From contig NZ_JASCRR010000003.1 of assembly GCF_030010215.1 (NCBI RefSeq), forward strand, positions 62,001-126,000: a stretch of 64,000 bases of DNA. Direction: 5' to 3'. The stretch's first letter is position 1, and each line of letters starts with the position of its first letter. This document shows positions 53,300 through 63,652 of the stretch, piece by piece. Source of the DNA: Tianweitania sp. UT-5YL-CI-8. Lineage in GTDB: Bacteria; Pseudomonadota; Alphaproteobacteria; Rhizobiales; Rhizobiaceae. The position numbers and the translations under genes were made by a program. Under the pieces are notes generated by a model. That model saw only the letters and a list, made by a program, of their open reading frames with translations. It ran no database searches and was not told the origin of the DNA.

Positions 53300-54049
53300 T
53301 CAGTCGTTGAACATCTTGACGGTGGATGGGCTGTAGCCAGTGCCCTTCATGAAGCGGCTGAACTGCTCGCGGGCCTGCTCCTGCGCGGCGGCACGGCGCG
53401 ACTGCTCCAGTGCTTCGGCGCGGCCCTGCGCGGCCAGCATGGCGGTGAGATCGGCCATCTGGCTCGCCTGTACGGCGAGCAATTCGTTGCCAGCCTGGGT
53501 CGCCTGCAGCACGCCGACCGCCGACTTCGAGGCACCGACCAGCGAGCTGGTCTGCGAGCGCGTGCCTTCGATGTTGGTGACGGCCGTGGCCCCGGCCTTC
53601 AGCGAATGCTCATAGGCCGAAAGCGATTGCTGCCAGCGCTGGCGGGCTCCCTCGACGAGTTGTGCGCCGGTCTTGTCGCCGGAAAAGTCCTTGAAGGTCG
53701 AGGAGAACTGCTGCTCGATGTTCTGGACGCTGTAGGCGAGCTTCTGGGCCTCGCCCATCAGCTTCTTCATCTCGGAGAAGTTGCCCTCGATCTGCGAGAG
53801 CATCGAGGTCGGCAGGCTGGCGAGCTGCTTCGCCTGGTTGATCAGCATCTGCGCCTGATTGGCGAGCGAGGTGATCTGGTTGTTGATCTGCTCGAGCGTG
53901 CGCGCCGCGGTCAGGACGTTCTGCGCGTAGTTCGACGGGTCGAACACGATCAGCGCCGACGCGGGAGCGGACGAGAGCGCGATGCCGATGGCCACGGTGC
54001 TGGCGACGAGCATGCGGCGGAGACGGGTGTGCGGACTGTTCTGGCTCAT
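53300..54049 (-). CDS. trbJ: Conjugal transfer protein TrbJ (VirB5-like)
   Basis: 249 aa, with a signal peptide (LVASTVAIGIALSSAPASA) and a long helical body: TLEQINNQITSLANQAQMLINQAKQLASLP, GAQLVEGARQRWQQSLSAYEHSL, typical of TrbJ, a minor pilus component. Start overlaps the trbE stop by 4 bp. Confidence 0.92.
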   Translation of the reverse strand: MSQNSPHTRLRRMLVASTVAIGIALSSAPASALIVFDPSNYAQNVLTAARTLEQINNQITSLANQAQMLINQAKQLASLPTSMLSQIEGNFSEMKKLMGEAQKLAYSVQNIEQQFSSTFKDFSGDKTGAQLVEGARQRWQQSLSAYEHSLKAGATAVTNIEGTRSQTSSLVGASKSAVGVLQATQAGNELLAVQASQMADLTAMLAAQGRAEALEQSRRAAAQEQAREQFSRFMKGTGYSPSTVKMFND

Positions 54050-56541
54050 GACGAAACCTCCTCTTCGGGTGACGGGTCGGTGATGCCGGGGACCTCCGCG
54101 GCTGCGGGCGCGGACAGGTCGATGACATTGGTGAGGTCGGGAATGAGATCGGCGGCCCAGGCGAGGTCGTTGGCGTGCAGCCAGGCCTCGAGGAAATAGG
54201 GTCGCGCGCCGTCGCGGATGAGTTCGTCGATCAGGGCGTGGGCGGCCTTGTCGGAGGCCGCGCAGAGCGCCAGCGCGACATGGCCGAGGCCGAGCTCGAA
54301 CAGGCGATTGCCGCGCCGGGACTGGCAGTAATAGTCGCGCTTCGGCGTCGCCCGCGCGACGATCTCGATCTGCCGGTCGTTGAGGCCGAACTGGCGATAG
54401 ACCGAGGCGATCTGCGGCTCGATGGCCCGCTCATTGGCGAGGAAGATGCGGGTCGGGCAGCTCTCGACCAGGACAGGCGCGATCGGCGAGGCCTCGATGT
54501 CGGCGAGCGACTGCGAGGAGAAGACGACCGAAACGTTCTTCTTGCGCAGCGTCTTCAGCCATTCCTTGATCTTGCCGGCGAAGTCGCCGTCATCGAGCGC
54601 GCGCCAGCCCTCGTCGATGATGAGCAGCGTGGGACGGCCGTCGAAGCGGGCTTCGATGCGGTGGAAGAGATAGGCGAGCACGGCGGGGGCCGCGCCCGTG
54701 CCGACCAGCCCCTCGGTCTCGAAGGCCTGCACGGACGCCTCGCCGAGCCGTTCGGTCTCGGCGTCGAGCAGCCGGCCATGCGCGCCGCCGACGCAGTAAG
54801 GGCGGAGCGCCTGCTTGAGGGCCGAGGATTGCAGCAGCACCGTGAGCCCAGTGATGGTACGCTCCTCGACGGGCGCGGAGGCGAGCGAGGTTAGCGCCGA
54901 CCAGATGTGTTCCTTCACTTCCGGCGTGATGGTCACGCCTTCGCGGGTCAGGATGTCGACCAACCAATCGGCGGCCCAGGCACGTTCCGGCGTATGGTGG
55001 ATGCCGGCGAGCGGCTGCAGCGAGACGGAAGCATCATCGGAGAGCGCGCCGCCGAGATCCTGCCAGTCGCCACCCATAGCCAGAGTGGAGGCGCGGATCG
55101 AACCGCCGAAGTCGAAGACGAAGACCTGGGACCTGAGATAACGCCGAAACTGCAGCGCCATCAGTGCCAGCAGGACGCTCTTGCCGGCGCCCGTCGGGCC
55201 GACCAGCATGAGATGGCCGACATCGCCGACATGCAGCGCGAAGCGGAACGGTGTCGATCCTTCGGTCTTGGAGTAGAAGAGCGGCGGCGCATCGAAATGC
55301 TCGTCCTTCGCCGGCCCGGCCCAGACGGCCGAGAGCGGGATCATATGCGCAAGGTTCAGCGTGCTGATGGGAGGCTGGCGAACATTGGCGTAGACTTGGC
55401 CGGGAATGCTGCCAAGCCAGGCTTCGATCGCATTGACGCCCTCGACGATCGCGGTGAAGTCGCGTGACTGGATAACCTTCTCGACCAGCCGCAGCTTCTC
55501 GTCGGCGATGCCCGGATCGGCATCCCAGACGGTGACGGTCGCGGTGACATAGGCTTCGCTGACCTGATCGGAGCCGAGATCCTGCAAGGCTGCATCCGCA
55601 TCGGCCGCCTTGTTGGCGGCGTCTGAATCCACGAGCACGGATTGCTCGTTGGTGAGGACCTCCTTCAGGATCGCGGCGATCGACTTGCGCTTGGCGAACC
55701 ATTGCCGCCTGATCTTGGTGACCAGCCGCGTGGCGTCGGTCTTGTCGAGCATGATCGCCCGCGTCGACCAGCGATACAAAAACGCCAGGCGGTTGAGATC
55801 GTCGAGGATTCCCGGAAACGTCGTGGTCGGGAAGCCGATGACGGTCAGCGTGCGCAGATGGAAGTCGCCAAGGCGCGGTTCGAGACCGCCAGCCAAAGGC
55901 TGGTCGGCGAGCAGCGCATCGAGATGCATCGGTGTTTCCGGCACGCGCACCCGATGGCGCGACACCGAAATCGTTGAATGCAGGTAGGTCAGCGTTTCGG
56001 CATCGTCGAGCCAGTCGGCTTCGGGCACGAAGCCTTCAACCAGGTTGAGCACACGGTCGGTGCGATCGACGAAACCCTTCAGCAGCTCCCAGGCATCGAC
56101 GCCGGAGCGCTCGCGGCCTTCGTAGAGCCAGCTCTCCATGCGCGAGGCTTCCTCGGCCGGCGGTAGCCAGACGAAGGTGAGGAAGTAGCTCGACTCGAAG
56201 AGCACGCCGCTGTCCTCGAACTGCTCGCGGCGCTCGATGTCGAGCAGCGCGGAGGCGGAATCCGGAAAGCGGCTTTCGGGATAGTCTGTGGCGGGATTGC
56301 GCTGCGCCTCGACGAAGATCGCCCAGCCGGAGCCGAGGCGGCGCAGCGCATTGTTGAGACGGCCGGTCGTGCCGACCAGCTCGGCCGGCGTCGCGCTGTC
56401 GAGATCGGGACCGCGGAAGCGCGCGGTGCGCTGGAACGATCCGTCCTTGTTCAAGACGACGCCCGGAGCAACGAGTGCTGCCCAGGGCAGGAAGTCGGCG
56501 AGGCCGGAAGAGCGCTTGCGATATTCGGAGAGGTTCAGCAT
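54046..56541 (-). CDS. trbE: Conjugal transfer ATPase TrbE (VirB4-like)
   Basis: 831 aa from the ATG at 56541 (frame open to 56610). An N-terminal CagE/TrbE domain, then Walker A LVGPTGAGKSVLLALMA and Walker B LLIIDEGWRALDD with the conserved SLADIEASPI and FLANERA segments behind it. It powers pilus assembly and substrate transfer at the inner membrane. The start lies 7 bp after the trbD stop. Confidence 0.95.
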   Translation of the reverse strand: MLNLSEYRKRSSGLADFLPWAALVAPGVVLNKDGSFQRTARFRGPDLDSATPAELVGTTGRLNNALRRLGSGWAIFVEAQRNPATDYPESRFPDSASALLDIERREQFEDSGVLFESSYFLTFVWLPPAEEASRMESWLYEGRERSGVDAWELLKGFVDRTDRVLNLVEGFVPEADWLDDAETLTYLHSTISVSRHRVRVPETPMHLDALLADQPLAGGLEPRLGDFHLRTLTVIGFPTTTFPGILDDLNRLAFLYRWSTRAIMLDKTDATRLVTKIRRQWFAKRKSIAAILKEVLTNEQSVLVDSDAANKAADADAALQDLGSDQVSEAYVTATVTVWDADPGIADEKLRLVEKVIQSRDFTAIVEGVNAIEAWLGSIPGQVYANVRQPPISTLNLAHMIPLSAVWAGPAKDEHFDAPPLFYSKTEGSTPFRFALHVGDVGHLMLVGPTGAGKSVLLALMALQFRRYLRSQVFVFDFGGSIRASTLAMGGDWQDLGGALSDDASVSLQPLAGIHHTPERAWAADWLVDILTREGVTITPEVKEHIWSALTSLASAPVEERTITGLTVLLQSSALKQALRPYCVGGAHGRLLDAETERLGEASVQAFETEGLVGTGAAPAVLAYLFHRIEARFDGRPTLLIIDEGWRALDDGDFAGKIKEWLKTLRKKNVSVVFSSQSLADIEASPIAPVLVESCPTRIFLANERAIEPQIASVYRQFGLNDRQIEIVARATPKRDYYCQSRRGNRLFELGLGHVALALCAASDKAAHALIDELIRDGARPYFLEAWLHANDLAWAADLIPDLTNVIDLSAPAAAEVPGITDPSPEEEVSS

Positions 56542-56548
56542 AGCGACC

Positions 56549-56812
56549 TCACACGCCCATATAAGCGGGGTAGCGCAGGTGCCGGCGCACCACGTCGACG
56601 AACTGCGCATCGCGCTTCGCGGCCCAGACGGCAGCGAAGTGCCCGATCGCCCAGATCGCCATGCCGACGAGCCAGAGGCGCAGGCCGAGGCCGACGGCTC
56701 CGGCCAATGTGCCGTTGAGGATGGCGACCGAGCGCGGTGCGCCGCCGAGCAGGATCGGCTCGGTCAGCGCGCGATGCACCGGCGCGAAGAAGCCGCGGAC
56801 GTCGTCCTCCAT
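56549..56812 (-). CDS. trbD: Conjugal transfer protein TrbD (VirB3-like)
   Basis: 87 aa starting MEDDVRGFFAPVHRALTEPILLGGAPR, followed by two closely spaced membrane helices, as in TrbD/VirB3. The start overlaps the trbC stop by one base (TGATG). The gene is easily hidden inside a longer frame on the same strand (to 57385), but the TrbD start fits family length. Confidence 0.9.
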   Translation of the reverse strand: MEDDVRGFFAPVHRALTEPILLGGAPRSVAILNGTLAGAVGLGLRLWLVGMAIWAIGHFAAVWAAKRDAQFVDVVRRHLRYPAYMGV

Positions 56813-57156
56813 CAGACGAGCGCTCCGCCGCCGAAGGAGAAGAACGACAGGAAGAAGGAGCTGGCCGCAAACGCGATCGACAGGCCGAACACGATCTGGA
56901 TCAGCTTGCGGAAACCGCCACTCGTATCGCCGAAGGCGAGCGCCAGGCCGGTGGCGATGATGATGATCACCGCCACGATCTTGGCGACCGGCCCCTCGAT
57001 GGATTCGAGGATTTTCTGCAGCGGCTCTTCCCAGGGCATGGACGAGCCCGAGGCATGGGCGGGTGCGGCGACGAGCATGGCGACTGATGCGAACGCGGTC
57101 GCGTGCGCAAAACCATCGCGGGCGCGACGGACGACGGACAGAACAGACGGCTTCAT
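56812..57156 (-). CDS. trbC: Conjugal transfer pilin TrbC (VirB2-like)
   Basis: 114 aa. A long signal peptide ending VAAPAHA, then the mature pilin core WEEPLQKILESIEGPVAKIVAVIIIIATG with two membrane helices (second: LIQIVFGLSIAFAASSFF). TrbC is the processed major pilin subunit. It overlaps trbB by 4 bp and trbD by 1 bp. Confidence 0.9.
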   Translation of the reverse strand: MKPSVLSVVRRARDGFAHATAFASVAMLVAAPAHASGSSMPWEEPLQKILESIEGPVAKIVAVIIIIATGLALAFGDTSGGFRKLIQIVFGLSIAFAASSFFLSFFSFGGGALV

Positions 57157-58178
57157 TCCTGATCTCCTTTCGAGAGAGGCTGCGGTTGGGACGGGAGAGA
57201 TGCGTTGAGGGTGCGGTAGTCGCCGGTGCCGGGATCGAGCCCCTCGACCAAGGCAATCTCAGTGAGACGGCGCGCGGAGCCGCGGCCGGAGAGCACGGCG
57301 ATGAGATCGATGGTTTCGGCGATGAGCGCGCGCGGGACCGTGACCACGGCCTCCTGCACGAGTTGCTCCAGCCGGCGCAGCGCACCGATCGCGGTGTTGG
57401 CGTGAATGGTGCCGATGCCGCCGGGATGGCCGGTGCCCCAGGCTTTGAGGAGGTCGAGGGCTTCCGCGCCGCGCACCTCGCCGACCGGGATGCGGTCAGG
57501 CCGCAGGCGCAAAGACGACTTCACCAGGTCGGAGAGCGAGGCGACGCCATCCTTGGTGCGCAGCGCGACCAGATTGGGCGCGGCGCATTGCAGCTCGCGC
57601 GTATCCTCGATCAGCACCACGCGATCCGAGGTCTTCGCCACCTCAGCCAGCAGCGCGTTGGTGAGCGTGGTCTTGCCGGTCGAGGTACCGCCGGCGACCA
57701 GGATGTTCTTCCGCTTCTCGACCGCGAGGCGCAATACATCGGCTTGGGCTTCCGTCATGATGCCGGCGGCGACGTATTCGGCGAGCGTGAACACGGCGAC
57801 GGCCGGCTTGCGGATGGCGAAGGTGGCGGCCATGACGACGGGCGGCAGCAGGCCCTCGAAGCGTTCACCCGTTTCCGGGAGTTCGGCCGAGACGCGGGGG
57901 CTGCCGGGATGGACCTCGGCGCCGACATGATGGGCCACAAGGCGCACGATGCGTTCGCCATCGGCCGGGATCAGCACGTCGTCGGTGGCGACGAGACCTT
58001 CGCTCAGACGGTCGACCCAGAGCCGTCCGTCCGGGTTCAGCATCACCTCGACGATCGAAGGGTCTTCGAGGTAAGCCGCGATCGCAGGGCCAAGCGCCGT
58101 GCGCAACATCTTCGCGCCACGCGATACCGCTTCCCTGTCACGATATTGAGCTGCCACGAAGACCCCCCGTTCTGCCAC
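57153..58178 (-). CDS. trbB: Conjugal transfer ATPase TrbB (VirB11-like)
   Basis: 341 aa. Features of VirB11-type secretion ATPases: [13 protein letters not shown], Walker [18 protein letters not shown] (163-179), Asp box [29 protein letters not shown] and a His box GTIHANTA. It is the first gene of the operon. In integrative elements traG and a CopG-like gene usually lie immediately upstream; here a LysR gene follows instead. Confidence 0.95.
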   Translation of the reverse strand: MAERGVFVAAQYRDREAVSRGAKMLRTALGPAIAAYLEDPSIVEVMLNPDGRLWVDRLSEGLVATDDVLIPADGERIVRLVAHHVGAEVHPGSPRVSAELPETGERFEGLLPPVVMAATFAIRKPAVAVFTLAEYVAAGIMTEAQADVLRLAVEKRKNILVAGGTSTGKTTLTNALLAEVAKTSDRVVLIEDTRELQCAAPNLVALRTKDGVASLSDLVKSSLRLRPDRIPVGEVRGAEALDLLKAWGTGHPGGIGTIHANTAIGALRRLEQLVQEAVVTVPRALIAETIDLIAVLSGRGSARRLTEIALVEGLDPGTGDYRTLNASLPSQPQPLSKGDQE

Positions 58179-58348
58179 CGCCAGGACGGGCGGATGGCGA
58201 CGGGGACAATCAAGAAAGGCACGAATTACGTTGCCGCAACACTATTCTTGGCGGTTTCGTAGTTGCTCGTAGGTGAGCGAAAAAATACTTGCTGCTCTCG
58301 GCGCGGCAAACCCGCTCATGCCTATGAAGATCGCTACCGAGAACCGAA

Positions 58349-59260
58349 TCAACTTCGCGGCTTCAAGGCCTCGACGAAGGACTTGCGGGCAGGATTGGCG
58401 TTGTCCGGTTTCCAGCAGGCGATATAGCCGAGCCGCGTCGCACCGTGGCCGTTGTGGACCGGTCGAAAGACGACGCCGAGGCTCGTGAGGCCGACCGCGG
58501 ACTCACATTGCAGTGCGACGCCCTGGCCCGCGGCCACTTCACTCAGGATGCTTTCGCGGCTGAGACGTCGGGAGATGATTTCCGGATGATCCGAAGGCGC
58601 TGCCAGGTTGCGGAGCAGGATGTTGCGGATGTCCGGGCCGGGATCATGATGACTGATCAGGAAGCGCTCGCCTTTCAGTTCCGGCCAGTAGATGACAGAC
58701 TGGCTAGCGAGACGATGGCTTTCGGGCAGCGCAACGACAAGATGTTCGGACCAGAGCGCGATCGAATCCAGCACCTCGCATTTGCCGGCATCGCCGAGAA
58801 TGATGGCGATGTCGACCGCACCGGACAGCACAGCGGCAGTGAGCTCGATAAACGGCGTCTCGATCAGTTCCACCTCGATTTCGGGATAGCGCTCGCGGAA
58901 ATCGCTGAGGGCGACACGAAAGCCCCCGGCGGAAAGCGACTTGTAGAAGCCGACCACGACCTGGCCGAGCTTGCCGGCGCCACGAGCCTTCGCTCGTTCC
59001 ATCAGACGATCGACATCATCAACGATGCGCCGCGCTCCGACGACGAATTCCTCGCCGGCTGGCGTCAGCCGCGCGCCGGCGGTCGTACGGTCGAACAATT
59101 GAACCTTGAGCTCTTCCTCAACCTGTTTGATGCGCTTGCTGACGATCGGCTGACGGACGTTGAATTCATGCGCAGCCGCGCTAAAGCTACCGTTGCGTGC
59201 ACTCGCCACAATGTAGCGAAGGTGACGTAACTCCAATCGTGCTGGTCCTTTCCTCATCAT
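58349..59260 (-). CDS. LysR-family transcriptional regulator
   Basis: 303 aa from the ATG at 59260 (adjacent ATG 59257; longer frame to 59401 not supported). N-terminal winged helix-turn-helix: LELRHLRYIVASARNGSFSAAAHEFNVRQPIVSKRIKQ and LFDRTTAGARLTPAGEEF. The C-terminal effector domain (KLGQVVVGFYKSL to the end) has the periplasmic-binding fold. It is encoded on the same strand as the RND operon, 89 bp downstream of it, so regulation of the efflux genes is possible but not shown. Confidence 0.88.
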   Translation of the reverse strand: MMRKGPARLELRHLRYIVASARNGSFSAAAHEFNVRQPIVSKRIKQVEEELKVQLFDRTTAGARLTPAGEEFVVGARRIVDDVDRLMERAKARGAGKLGQVVVGFYKSLSAGGFRVALSDFRERYPEIEVELIETPFIELTAAVLSGAVDIAIILGDAGKCEVLDSIALWSEHLVVALPESHRLASQSVIYWPELKGERFLISHHDPGPDIRNILLRNLAAPSDHPEIISRRLSRESILSEVAAGQGVALQCESAVGLTSLGVVFRPVHNGHGATRLGYIACWKPDNANPARKSFVEALKPRS

Positions 59261-59348
59261 GCTGTCTGTCGAGCTATCCGATTGAGCGACACCTCCGATG
59301 ACGGCACCGAAGTCGATCGTAAATGGATGTCCGTCTCGGACGAAGCAG

Positions 59349-62300
59349 CTATATCCGTGTCTGTTTCGCCTTTGTCGAAGTCGCTCGCCTGACGCGGCCA
59401 ACTAAAGATTCGACCAGTACGTACAGAGCTGGGATCAGCAGCAGGCCTATGATTGTTCCTAGAATCAGACCTCCAAACACGGTGAAGCCAATTGCTCGAC
59501 GGCTTCCTGACCCTGCTCCCGTCGCGATAATGAGCGGAATAACCCCGAGGATCGAAGAGGCGGCCGTCATTAGAACCGGCCTGAAGCGCTCCGCTGTCGC
59601 AGCTTGCGCAGCATCCATGATGCCCATGCCTTGCTCTCGTCGCTCCTTTGCGAACTCGACGATGAGGATCGCGTTCTTTGCTGCAAGGCCAAGAAGTAGT
59701 AGAAGCCCGATCTGGGCATAGATGTTGAGGTCGATCCTGACAATCAACAACGCTCCGAGCGCGCCGACGGCGGCCACCGAGACTGACAGCATGACAGACA
59801 CCGGAATGGACCAGCTTTCGTATTGGCCGACGAGGAACAGATATGAGAAGAGCAGACCCATTGCCAAAAGCACGGCTGTCTGGTTGCCAGCCTGAATCTC
59901 CTGCAGAGCGAGCCCGGTCCATTCGAAACCGAAGCCCGAGGGAAGAAGTTCGCTGGCAATGGCCTCCATATTCTCAAGCGCTTGGCCTGTGCTTGTGCCG
60001 ACCGCCGCCTGACCGTTGATGGCTGCGGACGGGAACAGGTTGTAGCGGTTGATCGCGCTCGAACCCTGGATTGTCGATACGGAGAGCAGGCCCTGAAGAG
60101 GGATCATAGCCCCGTTCTGGTTCCGGACATGCAGCCTCTGGATATCCTCAATGCGACTGCGGAAACGCGGCTCGTCCTGAAGCCTGACTTGATAGATTCG
60201 CGAGAAGATATTGAAGTCATCGACATAGGCGGAGCCCAGATGCGCCTGGAGCGTTCTGAAGATCGTCGCGGAGGAAACCCCCAGCAGTTCTGCACGATTG
60301 CGATCGATGCTGAGAAAGAGACGTGGGACATCTGCCGAGAAGGTGCTGAACACCCCGGCCAGACCGGGCATCTGGTTGGCCTTCGCTACCAGTGCGCGCG
60401 TCACTTCGGCCAAATCCTCCTGACTCTGCCCGTCTCGTGCCTGAAGGCGGAAATCGAAGCCGCCCGTGGTGCCGAGCCCTGGAATCGCGGGCGGATTGAA
60501 AACCACTATTGACGCTGTCGAAAGCTTTGCAAAAGTACCGTGCAAGCGCGCCATGATGGCGTCCACTCCTTCGTCAGGACCTCGCTCGTCCCAAGGCTTC
60601 AGCGCGACGATCACCATTCCCGTATTGGAGCCACTGCCGCCCACGAGGCTACTGCCGCCGATGCCGATCGCGTTTGCCACTCCGGGCGTCCGCCCCAGCA
60701 CTGAAGCAACTTCCGTGAGGGTTTGGTTCGTCCTTTCGAGTGAGGCAGCGTTCGGCAGTTGCACGTTCACGAACACAAAGCCCTGGTCTTCCGGAGGCAC
60801 GAAACCCGTGGGTAGTACGCGGTAAAGTCCATAGAGACCGACGAAGAGGATGGCCACAACGCCTGCAACGACTGCGAGTTTGCGGGCAACTCTCGACAGC
60901 ATGTCGAGGTAGAGACCACGTGTACGCGCCAGGCCGGTGTTGAAACGACCCAGGATCCCGGACGTTTTCGGCGGTTTCGGAGCTCCGAGCAAAGCGACGC
61001 ACAACGCCGGGCTGAGCGTCAAGGCATTGATCGTAGAAAACGCTATGGTGACCAGTATGGTGGTCGCGAACTGCTGGTAGAGACGCCCGGTGATACCGGG
61101 GAGGAAGATAACGGGAACGAACAACGCACCCAAAACAAGCGTCGTGGCGATGATTGGGCTGGTGACTTGACTCATGGTGCGCACGGTCGCCTCACGCACC
61201 ATGAGCCCTTCCTCCCGCATCAGGCGCTGGACGTTCTCAAGCACGATGATGGCATCGTCGACGACAAGGCTGATCGCCAGCACCATGGCAAAGAGCGTGA
61301 TGGTGTTCGCTGAGTAACCTAGCAGATAGAGAACAGCGAAGCCGCCGACGAGTGAAACCGGGATTGTCAGCGTTGGAATGAGCGTAGCTCGCCAGTCCTG
61401 CAAGAACAGATAGGTAACCGCAACGACGAGCAGGAAGGTGATTCCCAGCGTGACGATGATCTCCCTGATCGTCTCGGTGAGAAACGTCGTCGTGTCGAAT
61501 ACGAGCGTATAGGCAACGTCGTCGGGAAATCGCTCTGAAAGCCTCTGCAACTCGGAACGCACCGCATTCGCTACGGCCAGCGCATTGGCGTCTGGTGATT
61601 GGTAGATCATCACGGTGGCGCTAGGCCTGCCATTTAGGGTCGATGTCGTGTCATAAGACTGGGCGCCGAGTTCGACACGCGCGACGTCGCGCAGGCGCAC
61701 GATCGCTCCATTGCTGTTTGTGCGGATAACGATGTTGCCAAAATCGGCTGCGGTGGCGAGTCGCCCTTGCGCCGTGACCGTGTATTGCATCTGCTGGCCG
61801 TTGACCGAGGGCGACGAGCCAATCAGGCCAGCGGCGGCCTGCGCATTCTGGGATTGGATAGCCGAAGTGAGGTCCGTTGCAGTGACGCCGAGGGCCTGCA
61901 TGCGGTCCGGGTCCATCCAGATACGCATACTGTAGAGCGGTCCGAATACGCTGGCCTCGCCCACCCCAACAATGCGGGCAAGCGCGTCGCGGACGTTGAT
62001 CGTGGCATAGTTGCTGAGAAACAGACTGTCTCTAGTTCCCTTCGGGGAATAGAGAGAGATTCCCATCAGCATGCTGGAGGAACGGCTGCGCACTGATACG
62101 CCGGTTTGGGTAACGGCGGCCGGCAGGCGTGGGGTCGCCATGGCCACCCGGTTCTGAACATTCACCTGCGCAATGGCTGGATCCGTCCCCACGGCGAAGG
62201 TCACAGTCAGCGAATAGGTGCCGTTGTCGCTACTCGAAGAGGACATATAGAGCATGTCATCGACGCCATTCACCTGGTCTTCTATCGGCGCCCCGACGCT

Positions 62301-62483
62301 ATCTGTCATGACGCTGGCACTGGCACCGGGGTAGCTTGCTGTGACCTGAATCTCGGGGGGCGTTATCTGCGGAAACTGCGCGACGGGAATGCGGGAGAGA
62401 GCCAGTACGCCGGCAATCGTCATGACAAGTGCGATGACGATGGACAGACGCGGACGATCTATGAAGGTCGTGGAGATGTTCAT
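59349..62483 (-). CDS. RND multidrug efflux permease (HAE1/AcrB family)
   Basis: 1044 aa, full family length. N terminus [23 protein letters not shown] is the usual AcrB start; membrane helix 4 carries [13 protein letters not shown] with the proton-relay Asp pair, and the docking and pore loops follow in duplicated halves. The second half repeats the pattern ([15 protein letters not shown]-like helix, [21 protein letters not shown]). It exports hydrophobic or amphiphilic compounds using proton antiport. The ATG overlaps the adaptor stop by 4 bp; substrates cannot be told from sequence. Confidence 0.95.
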   Translation of the reverse strand: MNISTTFIDRPRLSIVIALVMTIAGVLALSRIPVAQFPQITPPEIQVTASYPGASASVMTDSVGAPIEDQVNGVDDMLYMSSSSSDNGTYSLTVTFAVGTDPAIAQVNVQNRVAMATPRLPAAVTQTGVSVRSRSSSMLMGISLYSPKGTRDSLFLSNYATINVRDALARIVGVGEASVFGPLYSMRIWMDPDRMQALGVTATDLTSAIQSQNAQAAAGLIGSSPSVNGQQMQYTVTAQGRLATAADFGNIVIRTNSNGAIVRLRDVARVELGAQSYDTTSTLNGRPSATVMIYQSPDANALAVANAVRSELQRLSERFPDDVAYTLVFDTTTFLTETIREIIVTLGITFLLVVAVTYLFLQDWRATLIPTLTIPVSLVGGFAVLYLLGYSANTITLFAMVLAISLVVDDAIIVLENVQRLMREEGLMVREATVRTMSQVTSPIIATTLVLGALFVPVIFLPGITGRLYQQFATTILVTIAFSTINALTLSPALCVALLGAPKPPKTSGILGRFNTGLARTRGLYLDMLSRVARKLAVVAGVVAILFVGLYGLYRVLPTGFVPPEDQGFVFVNVQLPNAASLERTNQTLTEVASVLGRTPGVANAIGIGGSSLVGGSGSNTGMVIVALKPWDERGPDEGVDAIMARLHGTFAKLSTASIVVFNPPAIPGLGTTGGFDFRLQARDGQSQEDLAEVTRALVAKANQMPGLAGVFSTFSADVPRLFLSIDRNRAELLGVSSATIFRTLQAHLGSAYVDDFNIFSRIYQVRLQDEPRFRSRIEDIQRLHVRNQNGAMIPLQGLLSVSTIQGSSAINRYNLFPSAAINGQAAVGTSTGQALENMEAIASELLPSGFGFEWTGLALQEIQAGNQTAVLLAMGLLFSYLFLVGQYESWSIPVSVMLSVSVAAVGALGALLIVRIDLNIYAQIGLLLLLGLAAKNAILIVEFAKERREQGMGIMDAAQAATAERFRPVLMTAASSILGVIPLIIATGAGSGSRRAIGFTVFGGLILGTIIGLLLIPALYVLVESLVGRVRRATSTKAKQTRI

Positions 62484-63652
62484 GGTGCCGTTCCGGACAG
62501 GACCGGATGAGCCGCATCGTCCGATTGCGTCCGTGGGTCGATTGCTGTGACGTTGACGACCATGCCAGGCGCAGCGTTTTGCAATCCTTCGAGGATAACC
62601 CTTTCGCCTTCCTGCAACCCGTCTTCGACGATCCAGTTCCCGTCGCGCTGCTCGGAAACACTGATGCGCCGAACCGCCACGTGGTCGCTGCCGTCGACGA
62701 TGAAAACGAACTTGCCTTCGCGATCCTGCTGGACAGCGCCGAGGGGCACAATGGGACGTGGCTTCGGTTCAGCCTCCCTCACAACCACCGTTACGAACTG
62801 GCCGGGTACGAGGATGGAACGCGGGTTGACGAACTGAGCACGAATGGCCAGCGTGCCAGTCTGGAGATCGATCTCGTTGTCAAAAAAATCGATTGCGCCC
62901 GGGTGGTCATAGGGTTGGCCGTTGGACAGCCGTAGCTCGGTCGTGAAACGCTTTGCCAATTGCTCCTTGCCGAGACCACCCGCCATTTGCCGCAGATCGA
63001 GGATCGTCCGGTCGCTCACGGAAAAGACGACACGGATCGGATCGGTTTGCACCACACGTGCGAGAGCGCCTGACGACGAGTTGACAAGGCCACCCTCCGA
63101 AACGCCGCTCCTCCCGATCCTGCCGTCAAATGGCGACTTGATCGTCGTGTAGCTGAGGTTCAACTGAGCCTGCCGGACACGCGCTTCGGCTGAAATGGTC
63201 GTCGCTCGCGCGCTATCGAGGGCTGTTTCGCTTTGCTCGAGCGCCGTTTGCGCCACCGCCTGCCGCCCTATCAGCGTCCGGTTGCGCTGCATCTGTCGCT
63301 CGGCGTCCGTCTCCGCAGCCCGCGCGCTGGCGAGCGTAGACTCGGCCTCCGTCAAAGCAATTTCATAGGCATCGCTTTCAATGACGAAGAGATCCTGCCC
63401 TTTTCGGACAGTATCGCCCTCGTTAAAAAGGCGGCTTTGCAGAAATCCACTGACGCGTGAAAGGATATCGACTGATTTGATTGCCTCAACACGCCCAACG
63501 AACTCGGTCGCCGGGGCCACGTCCCTAACTTGCACGGATACGACACCTACCAACGGCGCATCCTTAGATCCGGTGGCGTCCGCAGAGGCTACGGCTATGA
63601 AGGCGCTGGAGGCCGCCATCATGATGATCGTGCAGAAAATGAAACGCTTCAT
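62480..63652 (-). CDS. RND efflux periplasmic adaptor (membrane fusion protein)
   Basis: 390 aa. Signal peptide ([15 protein letters not shown]), then the adaptor layout: a barrel-sandwich half ([35 protein letters not shown]), an alpha hairpin ([41 protein letters not shown]), a second sandwich half ([16 protein letters not shown]) and a beta-barrel and membrane-proximal domain. It links the permease to an outer-membrane factor, which is not encoded in view. First gene of the operon. Confidence 0.93.
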   Translation of the reverse strand: MKRFIFCTIIMMAASSAFIAVASADATGSKDAPLVGVVSVQVRDVAPATEFVGRVEAIKSVDILSRVSGFLQSRLFNEGDTVRKGQDLFVIESDAYEIALTEAESTLASARAAETDAERQMQRNRTLIGRQAVAQTALEQSETALDSARATTISAEARVRQAQLNLSYTTIKSPFDGRIGRSGVSEGGLVNSSSGALARVVQTDPIRVVFSVSDRTILDLRQMAGGLGKEQLAKRFTTELRLSNGQPYDHPGAIDFFDNEIDLQTGTLAIRAQFVNPRSILVPGQFVTVVVREAEPKPRPIVPLGAVQQDREGKFVFIVDGSDHVAVRRISVSEQRDGNWIVEDGLQEGERVILEGLQNAAPGMVVNVTAIDPRTQSDDAAHPVLSGTAP

